From Actinomycetes bacterium (GTDB lineage: Bacteria; Actinomycetota; Actinomycetes; Propionibacteriales; Propionibacteriaceae), in contig JAEWIK010000256.1 of assembly GCA_023387135.1 (NCBI GenBank), forward strand, positions 1-5,247: 5,247 bases of DNA, written 5' to 3'. A program made the translations under genes and the position numbers. Positions 1-5,216 of this stretch are shown piece after piece (positions within the stretch are counted from its first letter, which is position 1; each line of letters begins with the position of its first letter). Below the pieces are notes generated by a model. The model was not told the origin of the DNA and did not search any database. It saw only the letters and a list, made by a program, of their open reading frames with translations.

Positions 1-460
1 GGGGCGTCCCGGACGCCCGCAACTCGATCTCGGCGCGCGGGGGCTCGTCGCTGAGGGCTCCGAACGCCTTGCTCGAGACGGCCGTCACGGTGCCGCTCGG
101 AGCGACGTAGGTGGCGTGGTTGCGCTCCAGCGCGTCCAGGAGCCACGACCAGCCGACGTCGGTCAGCAGCGGGTCGGCCACCATCTCGGCGTCGACGTCC
201 GCGCGGGCGTAGGTGACGCACCGGAAATCGCCGTCCCACGACACGTTCCCGGCGGGGTCGTGCAACAGCACCAGCCTGCCGGACGCGAGCTCGGACTCAT
301 GCGCCACGACGTCGGCTCCGATCGCCACGGCGAAAGGGGCTATCTTCTGGGGCGCGGGGATCTCCTCGATGACTATCTCGGGACGCCACCGCATGCCCAT
401 GATGGCCGCGACCGATTCTTCGAAGAGCCGCGGCGCGGGACTCTGGTTCCTGGCTCCCAC
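1..460 (-). CDS. DUF3000 domain protein, C-terminus cut off by the window edge
   Basis: The minus-strand frame from a GTG at 460-458 stays open to base 1 (153 complete codons). It begins MGARNQSPAPRLFEESVAAI and continues with family-typical segments: MRWRPEIVIEEIPAPQKIAP, then ELASGRLVLLHDPAG, then DGDFRCVTYARADVDAEM, then DPLLTDVGWSWLLDALE, and near the edge PPRAEIELRAS. This order matches DUF3000, a family of roughly 200 residues found in Actinobacteria whose biochemical role is unknown, so about three quarters of the protein is present. I see no signal peptide, membrane segment or catalytic motif. It lies 18 nt downstream of the msrB stop on the same strand, so it can be co-transcribed, but a -10-like TACCCT six bases before the GTG also allows its own leaderless transcript. 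The start is less certain than the family call; no Shine-Dalgarno sequence supports it. In other actinomycetes (recalled: M. tuberculosis Rv2680) a DUF3000 gene lies near msrB, hemE and an RNase D-like gene. Confidence 0.85.
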   Translation of the reverse strand, partial: MGARNQSPAPRLFEESVAAIMGMRWRPEIVIEEIPAPQKIAPFAVAIGADVVAHESELASGRLVLLHDPAGNVSWDGDFRCVTYARADVDAEMVADPLLTDVGWSWLLDALERNHATYVAPSGTVTAVSSKAFGALSDEPPRAEIELRASGTP

Positions 461-466
461 GCCCCG

Positions 467-472
467 AGGGTA
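467..472 (-). promoter_or_regulatory. Candidate -10 element for leaderless DUF3000 transcript
   Basis: TACCCT on the minus strand (472 to 467) fits the actinobacterial -10 pattern TANNNT. Six bases separate it from the GTG at 460, so transcription would begin at the start codon. No good -35 hexamer is visible 16-19 nt further up, where the 3' end of msrB lies. This is inferred from geometry alone. Confidence 0.35.
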
Positions 473-478
473 ACCGGC

Positions 479-925
479 TCAGGCCTCTGTTGGCCGGATT
501 GACGCGCCGTCCGCCTCACCGGTGAGCGGCTCGAAGGTGAGGCTGACCGAGTTGATGCAGAAGCGCAGGTCGGTCGGGGTGTTGTAGCCCTCGCCGGCGA
601 AGACGTGGCCCAGGTGCGAATCACAGGCAGCGCAGCGCACCTCGGTGCGCGGACGGCCCGGCAGGCTGGTGTCCTCGATGTAGCGCACCCTGTCCTCGGC
701 GGCCGAGGTGAAGAACGACGGCCAGCCGCAGTGCGACTCGAACTTGTGCTCGCTGCGGAACAGTTCCGCCCCGCACGCCTTGCAGCGGTAGATGCCGGGC
801 GTGTCGAGATCGGTGTACTCGCCGGTGAAGGGACGTTCGGTGCCGCCCTCACGCAGGACGTGGTACTCGAAAGCGCTGAGCTGTTCGCGCCACTGCTCGG
901 GAGTCTTGATCACCGAGAGTGCCAT
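479..925 (-). CDS. msrB: Peptide-methionine (R)-S-oxide reductase MsrB
   Basis: This 148-residue cytoplasmic enzyme reduces the R-epimer of methionine sulfoxide in proteins back to methionine, with thioredoxin as the usual reductant. The whole SelR fold is present. The N-terminus resembles the family pattern (EYHVLREGGTERPFTGEY, about 20-37). Two CxxC pairs that bind structural zinc are at C48/C51 and C98/C101. The GWPSF loop carries the resolving cysteine C66, and the catalytic cysteine is C123 in RFCINS. It is therefore the cysteine form with a full catalytic and recycling pair; no MsrA domain is fused. The length is typical of single-domain MsrB. The ATG at 925 is supported by AGGAGG five bases upstream; a second ATG four bases further up is out of frame. 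The gene is divergent from the Prim-PolC-like gene and lies directly upstream of the DUF3000 gene, with which it probably forms an operon. Confidence 0.97.
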   Translation of the reverse strand: MALSVIKTPEQWREQLSAFEYHVLREGGTERPFTGEYTDLDTPGIYRCKACGAELFRSEHKFESHCGWPSFFTSAAEDRVRYIEDTSLPGRPRTEVRCAACDSHLGHVFAGEGYNTPTDLRFCINSVSLTFEPLTGEADGASIRPTEA

Positions 926-952
926 GCATGCCTCCTGGGTTGTGTCGCATTC

Positions 953-958
953 AGCCTA
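953..958 (-). promoter_or_regulatory. Candidate -10 element for msrB
   Basis: TAGGCT on the minus strand (958 to 953) fits TANNNT. A start about seven bases downstream would give a leader of about 20 nt holding the AGGAGG site at 936-931. No clear -35 hexamer is seen at 17 nt spacing. It is one half of the 67-bp divergent region 926-992. Confidence 0.4.
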
Positions 959-980
959 TTCAACTGCTCAAACCGGCCCC

Positions 981-986
981 TAGAGT
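981..986 (+). promoter_or_regulatory. Candidate -10 element for leaderless Prim-PolC transcript
   Basis: TAGAGT is followed by six bases and then the ATG at 993, so the first transcribed base would be the A of the start codon. No Shine-Dalgarno sequence precedes this ATG, which supports a leaderless message. The best -35-like hexamer, TTCAAC at 959-964, is poor. The geometry matches that of the DUF3000 start. Confidence 0.5.
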
Positions 987-992
987 GGCGCA

Positions 993-2048
993 ATGGCCCG
1001 CGACGACGCTCTCGAACTCGACGTGGAAGGCCGCGCCGTCCGGCTGTCGAGCCCCGACAAGCCCTACTTCGCCGACCTCGGCCTCACCAAGCGTGACGTC
1101 GCCGAGTACTTCCTCGCGGTGGGGCCGGGCATCCTGCGGGCGCTGCGCGACCGTCCCACCACCATGGAGCGCTGGCCGGGAGGGGTCCGGGAGGACGTCG
1201 TGGTGGCGACCAGGGCCGACGCCCGAGGCGAGGCGTTCTACCAGAAGAGGGCGCCCGCCAACACCCCGGAGTGGGTGCAGACGGCCACCATCACGTTCCC
1301 GTCGGGGCGCACAGCCGTCGAAGTGGCGCCCGCCGACCTGGCGAGCATCCTGTGGATGGTGAACCTGGGGACCGTCAGGTTTCACCCGTGGCCGGTGCGC
1401 GCGCCGCTGACCGATGAGGTCGACCAGTTGCGCATCGACCTCGACCCGCAGCCCGGTTCGGACTTCGCCATGGCGGTCGCCGCCGCCCTCGAACTGCGCG
1501 AGGTGCTGCAGGACGCCGGACTGACGGGCTTCCCCAAGACCAGCGGCGGCCGCGGGGTGCATGTGTTCGTCCGTGTAGAGCCGGTCGACTTCATCGCCGC
1601 CCGCCACGCCACGATCGCCGTCGGGCGCGAGCTCGCGCGCCGGATGCCGGAGACGGTGACGGTGAACTGGTGGAAGGAGGAGCGCGGGGAGCGCATCTTC
1701 GTCGACTTCAACCAGATGGCCAGGGACAGGCTGATGACGTCGGCGTACTCGATCCGGCCCACCCCGCGCGGGCTCGTCTCGGCGCCGCTGACCTGGGAGG
1801 AGCTCCCCGACGTCGAGCCGGCCGACTTCACCCTGCTCACGATGCCCGCCCGGTTCGCCGAGGTCGGTGACAGGTGGGAGGCGCTGGAGCAGGCACAACC
1901 GTCGGCGCTTGACACCGCGCTGGACTGGTACGAACGAGACGCCGCCCGCGGTGAGGGCGAGCTTCCGTACCCGCCGGAGTACCCGAAGATGCCCGGCGAG
2001 CCGCCGCGCGTCCAGCCTTCCAAGAAGAACCCCGACAACTGGCAGTGA
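993..2048 (+). CDS. Stand-alone LigD-type primase-polymerase (Prim-PolC-like)
   Basis: This 351-residue protein is an archaeo-eukaryotic primase superfamily polymerase matching the polymerase domain of LigD but lacking the ligase and nuclease domains. Visible landmarks are the SSPDK...GLTK segment (K23 and K33), which corresponds to the 5'-phosphate-binding lysines of mycobacterial LigD PolDom; the catalytic pair D149/D151 in RIDLD; the SGGRGVH motif at 184-190; and the third metal ligand D238 in VDFNQ. The C-terminus (about 320-351) is a proline- and lysine-rich tail. The length matches M. tuberculosis Rv3730c (about 346 residues, recalled), which is called Prim-PolC or PolD1. Those enzymes prefer ribonucleotides, fill short gaps and act with LigC in excision repair in mycobacteria. 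The gene stands divergent to msrB and convergent with ligC, 33 bp away. The ATG at 993 is favoured by the TAGAGT hexamer before it. The family is certain; Prim-PolC rather than an NHEJ-dedicated PolD rests on the neighbouring ligC. Confidence 0.92.
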   Translation: MARDDALELDVEGRAVRLSSPDKPYFADLGLTKRDVAEYFLAVGPGILRALRDRPTTMERWPGGVREDVVVATRADARGEAFYQKRAPANTPEWVQTATITFPSGRTAVEVAPADLASILWMVNLGTVRFHPWPVRAPLTDEVDQLRIDLDPQPGSDFAMAVAAALELREVLQDAGLTGFPKTSGGRGVHVFVRVEPVDFIAARHATIAVGRELARRMPETVTVNWWKEERGERIFVDFNQMARDRLMTSAYSIRPTPRGLVSAPLTWEELPDVEPADFTLLTMPARFAEVGDRWEALEQAQPSALDTALDWYERDAARGEGELPYPPEYPKMPGEPPRVQPSKKNPDNWQ

Positions 2049-2081
2049 GCCCGGCCTCGGCCTCGCCGCGGGCCTCAGAGG

Positions 2082-3143
2082 TCAGGAGCGGCCGAGGATC
2101 TCGTCGAGGTCGAAGGAGACCACTTCCTCGAGCTGGTCGAACGTGCAACTGCGCGGCTCCCGGTCGGGCCGCCAGCGCAGGAAGCGCGTGGTGTTGCGGA
2201 AGCGCGTCCCCTCCATGTGTTCGTAGCCGACGGTGCAGACCAGGGTCGGCTCGACGAGGTGCGTCTCCTTCAGTTCGGCGCTCCAGCGGCTGATGGCGCC
2301 GGGACGGCGTCCCTCGATCTCGGTGCCGGACGCCCACGGGTGGGCAGCCCCGGGAGGCAGTTCGAGGTCGCCGAACTGCTCGGCCAGGGCGACCCGGGTC
2401 GCGTCCGGGAAGGCAGCCGACACCCCGACGAACTGCAGGACCCCGGCGTCGTCGTAGAGGCCCAGCTGCAACGAGCCCAACAGCCGGCGTTCGGGAGTCG
2501 AGTTCTTGTGCAACCTGTACCCGGCGACCACCACGTCCGCCTCGCGCTTGTGCTTCACCTTCACCATGGCCCGCTGGCCGGGGAGGTACTGCCCGTCCAA
2601 CGGCTTGGCGACCACGCCGTCGAGGCCGGCGCCCTCGAACTGCTCGAACCACGTGCGTGCCAGGTCGAGGTCGGTCGTCAGCGGGGTGAGGAAGACAGGG
2701 GCGTCGGCATTGGCCAGGCTGCGCTCGAGTGCCTCGCGCCGCTGCGTGAAGGGGGCCTCCATCAGGGACGCGGTATCGAGGGCCAGTAGGTCCCACGCGA
2801 CGAAGGACGCCGGCCAGGTGCGCGACATCAGCTCGATCCTGCTCGCGGCGGGATGGATGCGCTCGGTGAGCTTGACGAAGTCGAGCCGGGTGCCGTTCAC
2901 GACGACGAGCTCCCCGTCCAGCACGCAGCGCGGGGGAGTGTTGTCGAGGAGGGCGGTCACGACCTCGGGGAAGTACACGGTGAGGTCGCGGCCGTTGCGC
3001 GACACCAGCGCGACCTCGTCGTTGTCGCGGAAGACGAGGCAGCGAAAGCCGTCCCACTTGGGCTCATAGGCCATGCCAGCAGGCAGCGTCGGCGTCGCCT
3101 TGGCGAGCATGGGTTCCAGGGGAGGCTGCACCGGCAAGCTCAT
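2082..3143 (-). CDS. ligC: ATP-dependent DNA ligase, LigC type
   Basis: This 353-residue ligase seals DNA nicks with ATP. The nucleotidyltransferase domain comes first: motif I EPKWDGFR with the adenylated lysine K29, motif III VLDGELVV (74-81), motif IIIa FVAWDLLALD (114-123), motif IV LDGVVAK (174-180) and motif V MVKVKHK (193-199). The OB-fold domain follows (about 205-353) with LGSLQLGLYDD and motif VI FLRWRPDR (321-328). No polymerase or nuclease domain is attached. Length and layout match M. tuberculosis LigC (Rv3731, 358 residues, recalled), which also begins with a short LPV.PP..PMLAK segment. For that reason the ATG at 3143 is chosen: GGAGG stands five bases upstream of it. A GTG at 3158 would add five residues but has no support. 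LigC pairs with Prim-PolC in mycobacterial base excision repair; here the two genes are convergent. The gene is divergent from ppk2. Confidence 0.95.
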   Translation of the reverse strand: MSLPVQPPLEPMLAKATPTLPAGMAYEPKWDGFRCLVFRDNDEVALVSRNGRDLTVYFPEVVTALLDNTPPRCVLDGELVVVNGTRLDFVKLTERIHPAASRIELMSRTWPASFVAWDLLALDTASLMEAPFTQRREALERSLANADAPVFLTPLTTDLDLARTWFEQFEGAGLDGVVAKPLDGQYLPGQRAMVKVKHKREADVVVAGYRLHKNSTPERRLLGSLQLGLYDDAGVLQFVGVSAAFPDATRVALAEQFGDLELPPGAAHPWASGTEIEGRRPGAISRWSAELKETHLVEPTLVCTVGYEHMEGTRFRNTTRFLRWRPDREPRSCTFDQLEEVVSFDLDEILGRS

Positions 3144-3208
3144 GGGTACCTCCGACACGCCCGTCCACGGTTCATCTGCCCATCCTGTCGCTGCGCGGCG
3201 GAAGGGTC

Positions 3209-3215
3209 CAGACTA
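3209..3215. promoter_or_regulatory. Overlapping divergent -10-like elements between ligC and ppk2
   Basis: On the minus strand TAGTCT (3215 to 3210) fits TANNNT and would give ligC a leader of about 60 nt. On the plus strand the overlapping CAGACT (3209-3214) lies seven bases before the ppk2 ATG and could drive a leaderless ppk2 message, although its first base deviates from the consensus. The two hexamers share five base pairs, so the two polymerases could not bind together. No convincing -35 hexamer is seen on either side. The rest of the 78-bp spacer 3144-3221 holds only the ligC ribosome-binding site (GGAGG, 3155-3151) and no other clear signal. Confidence 0.35.
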
Positions 3216-3221
3216 GCGAGC

Positions 3222-4121
3222 ATGGCAGCCACCAAGAAGTCCTCTGACTCCGACGCCGACAGGACCCGCGACGGCGTCCCGCTGAGTTCGCTGCTGAGGG
3301 TGCCGCCCGGCCCCGTCAGCATGGCCGACTTCGACCCCGAGGCCACCCCCGGCTATCCGGGCGAGGGCAAGGACGACGTCGAGCAGTACGTGGACGCGCT
3401 CGCGCCGGAGCTGTCCGACCTGCAGGAGCGGCTCTTCGCCAACGGCAGGACGGCCCCCGACAGCGCACCGAAGGTGCTCGTCGTGCTGCAGGGGATGGAC
3501 ACGTCGGGCAAGGGCGGGGTGATCCGGCACGCCATCGGCCTGGTCGATCCCCAGGGCGTGCAACTGAAGGCGTTCAAGGCGCCGAACGCCGTCGAACGCG
3601 GCCACCACTACCTGTGGCGCATCCGGCAGGCGCTGCCGACGCCCGGGATGATCGGCATCTTCGACAGGTCGCACTACGAGGACGTCCTCGTCGTGCGCGT
3701 GGAGAGCCTCGTCGGCGAGGACGTCTGGTCGGCCCGCTACGACGAGCTGAACGAGTTCGAGGCCGAACTCGCCCGCGAGGGCACGACCATCGTCAAGTGC
3801 ATGCTCAACGTCTCGTTCGACGAGCAGAAGGCGCGGCTCGCCGAGCGGCTGGCAGACCCTTCCAAGCACTGGAAGTACAACCCCGGGGACCTCGAGGCGC
3901 GGTCGAAGTGGCCGGCCTACATGGAGGCGTACGAGGCGGTGCTGGAGCGGTGCAACACCGCCGTCGCGCCGTGGCACGTCATCCCGGCCAACCGGAAGTG
4001 GTACCGCAACTGGGCGGTCGCCGAACTGCTGCGCGAGACGCTGGAGGGGCTCAACCTGCAGTGGCCGAAGGCGGACTTCGACGTGGAGGCGGAGGCCAAG
4101 CGCGTGGCGAGCCTGCCCTGA
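3222..4121 (+). CDS. ppk2: PPK2-family polyphosphate:nucleotide phosphotransferase
   Basis: This 299-residue cytoplasmic kinase transfers phosphate between polyphosphate and nucleotides. A polar, probably disordered N-terminus (1-17) leads into the family segment LLRVPPGPVSMADFDPEATP (24-43). The P-loop fold has the Walker A motif GMDTSGKGG (91-99; D93, K97), the FKAP segment (118-121) and HHYLWRIRQALP (128-139), the Walker B region IGIFDRSHYEDVLVVRV (144-160; D148) and the lid region KHWKYNPGDLEARSKW (215-230). The Q/GMD Walker A and RSHYEDVLVVRV motifs resemble the PPK2 group acting on AMP or ADP (class II/III-like) rather than class I, which typically has EGRDAAGKGG; the exact class is not settled. 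The frame is open far upstream, but ATG 3222 is chosen because family similarity begins near residue 24 and upstream codons overlap ligC antisense. No ribosome-binding site is well placed: GGAAGGG is 15 nt away. The gene is divergent from ligC and convergent with the chelatase gene. Confidence 0.93.
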   Translation: MAATKKSSDSDADRTRDGVPLSSLLRVPPGPVSMADFDPEATPGYPGEGKDDVEQYVDALAPELSDLQERLFANGRTAPDSAPKVLVVLQGMDTSGKGGVIRHAIGLVDPQGVQLKAFKAPNAVERGHHYLWRIRQALPTPGMIGIFDRSHYEDVLVVRVESLVGEDVWSARYDELNEFEAELAREGTTIVKCMLNVSFDEQKARLAERLADPSKHWKYNPGDLEARSKWPAYMEAYEAVLERCNTAVAPWHVIPANRKWYRNWAVAELLRETLEGLNLQWPKADFDVEAEAKRVASLP

Positions 4122-4138
4122 CGCCGGTCGGCGGCAGG
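4112..4138 (+). terminator. Weak hairpin over the ppk2 stop codon, possible terminator
   Basis: CCTGC (4112-4116) can pair with GCAGG (4134-4138), and CGCC (4122-4125) with GGCG (4130-4133), giving nine G/C-rich pairs with a GGTC loop and a five-base one-sided bulge that includes the stop codon. A second small stem, GGGAC/GTCCC, lies at 4150-4154 and 4160-4164. Neither is followed by a T-run. The 66-bp spacer 4122-4187 separates convergent genes, so termination is expected here, but in such GC-rich DNA these stems may be chance. Confidence 0.25.
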
Positions 4139-4187
4139 TCGGGCGTCGGGGGACCGGTCGTCCCGCGCCGGGGCGGCCGGGCCGGGG

Positions 4188-4994
4188 TCAGGCGCTGACG
4201 ATCGTCAGGTGGGGAGCCGCCGGCTCCTCGCCCTCGTCGACGGCGTCGAAGTCCAGCAGGTCCATCGCGGCGAACGCGTAGCGCGCCAGGACGAGGTCGA
4301 CCACCTCGCGGGCGGCACCGATGGGCTCGCTGACTGACACCGCTCCATAGCGGTAGGCGAGGTCTGCCTGGGAGTGGTACGCGTCGTCGGCGCTGAGGAA
4401 GAACGACCCGACGGCGATGTGGCGTCGTCCCTGCGCGCGCAGGCCCATGATCGCCTGGGCGACCGAGGGGCCCGAGTCGTCGGCGACGGCGGTGAGGCAG
4501 GGGAGCCGGTGGTGGGTGGACCACTGCCTGGCCCGACGCGCCAGCAGCGCGCTGCCACGGACGTCCCCGACCGACTCGGCCGAGAGCACCAGGCCGTCGA
4601 GTTCGAGGCACCGGGCCTGGCTGAGCGCCGAACGCATCCGCTGGTCGAGGACCGTCAGCAGGCTGATCTCGGGGCCGACCGGACGCGACACGGCGAAGCG
4701 CATGCCCGGGTTGTTGGTGCGGCTGCGGCAGGCCAGCTCGTCGATGGCGGGATCGACGTCGATGGCGTTGGTGAGCTGGAGCGGGACGAAGACCGCCTCC
4801 TGCGCGCCCTGCTTCGCGAGCTGGGCTGCGACCTGCGTGCCGCTCGGCGGACAGTGGTCGAGGAAAGCGCCGTGCACGCTGAGTTCGGGGCGCATGGACT
4901 GCAGGCCCTTGCGCAGTTCATGGGTGACCTGAGCCACGCGGGCATCCTGGCTGCCGTGGGCGACGACCACAAGTGCGGGAGCGGTCATGCGCAT
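4188..4994 (-). CDS. Two-domain CbiX/SirB-like sirohydrochlorin chelatase family protein
   Basis: This 268-residue protein belongs to the class II chelatases, which insert Fe2+ (siroheme) or Co2+ (cobalamin) into sirohydrochlorin. The N-terminal domain (about 7-115) has the hallmark ALVVVAHGSQDAR with the metal-site histidine H13, the GAFLDHCPPS segment (42-51) and the VPLQLTNAIDVDPAI segment (70-84). The C-terminal domain (about 132-240) repeats the fold with AVGSFFLSADDAYHSQADLA (H207), ending in SEPIGAAREVVDLVLARY. An acidic tail follows. The usual second histidine of the N-terminal site is not seen near 76-79, and the C-terminal domain has LSAESVGD where AHGS would stand, so each half keeps one candidate histidine. 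An ATG at 4988 is an alternative start; AGGAAGG (5003-4997) lies two bases before the first ATG and eight before the second. M. tuberculosis has a related che1 (Rv2393) beside sulfite-reductase genes (recalled). Metal specificity cannot be told; loss of activity is possible. Confidence 0.8.
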   Translation of the reverse strand: MRMTAPALVVVAHGSQDARVAQVTHELRKGLQSMRPELSVHGAFLDHCPPSGTQVAAQLAKQGAQEAVFVPLQLTNAIDVDPAIDELACRSRTNNPGMRFAVSRPVGPEISLLTVLDQRMRSALSQARCLELDGLVLSAESVGDVRGSALLARRARQWSTHHRLPCLTAVADDSGPSVAQAIMGLRAQGRRHIAVGSFFLSADDAYHSQADLAYRYGAVSVSEPIGAAREVVDLVLARYAFAAMDLLDFDAVDEGEEPAAPHLTIVSA

Positions 4995-5085
4995 TGCCTT
5001 CCTGAGTTCTTCGAAGGTTGCGGCTCCGTTGCCGTGCTTGCGTTGTCAAGCCTTGTCCGAACCGGTGGCCTCCGCAAGTTTCCCC

Positions 5086-5188
5086 ATCACAATGTGAGAC
5101 TGAGGCCCGACTGGTGAGACACTAGGCGGTTTGACGTCCGAAGCACTGCGAGTTGGACGCAACTCGACAACCTGATCTCACACTATGG
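5086..5188. promoter_or_regulatory. Candidate operator cluster with TGTGAGAC half-sites
   Basis: Three similar sites are visible. Site A is an exact inverted repeat, TCACA-A-TGTGA, at 5087-5097, whose right half extends to TGTGAGAC (5093-5100). Site B, GGTGAGAC (5113-5120), matches seven of eight bases in the same orientation, 20 bp from A, about two helical turns. Site C, ATCTCACA (5175-5182), is the reverse complement with one mismatch; its opposite half TATGG is degenerate. The arrangement suggests a dimeric repressor or activator, but the family is unknown. Confidence 0.4.
5149..5166. repeat. Inverted repeat CGAGTT-N6-AACTCG
   Basis: Six bases, CGAGTT (5149-5154), are repeated exactly inverted as AACTCG (5161-5166) around the six-base centre GGACGC. 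It may be a second operator or a small stem in a leader RNA. It lies between half-sites B and C. Confidence 0.45.
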
Positions 5189-5190
5189 AC

Positions 5191-5216
5191 GTTACGACTG
5201 TGTTACGGACGCGTCC
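5191..5216. repeat. GTTACG direct repeat with 11-bp period, next to a 10-bp palindrome
   Basis: GTTACG occurs at 5191-5196 and again at 5202-5207, exactly one helical turn apart, and the second copy runs into the perfect palindrome GGACGCGTCC (5207-5216). The palindrome alone could be chance in GC-rich DNA; the periodic spacing is what makes it a possible protein-binding array. Confidence 0.35.

Noticed and set aside
2049..2081. Bidirectional terminator between Prim-PolC and ligC
   Set aside because: Only a five-base-pair stem (GCCCG/CGGGC, 2049-2053 with 2069-2073) with a long loop and no T-run on either strand; expected by chance at this GC content.
2604..2624. LigC motif IV reading LDGVVAK instead of EGVVxK, as a possible active-site change
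   Set aside because: As I recall, mycobacterial LigC has the same aspartate, so it appears to be normal for the family.
1837..3057. Long 406-codon minus-strand frame overlapping ligC and Prim-PolC
   Set aside because: Arginine- and proline-rich shadow translation in another frame of ligC, without a recognisable domain; typical of GC-rich DNA.
2853..3221. N-terminal extension of PPK2 by 123 codons from an upstream ATG
   Set aside because: These codons are antisense to ligC and show no family similarity; the ATG at 3222 gives a normal PPK2 length.
5129..5159. Sigma-70-type promoter with TTGACG at 5131-5136
   Set aside because: No TANNNT hexamer occurs at 16-19 nt spacing, so half a promoter is not enough to call.
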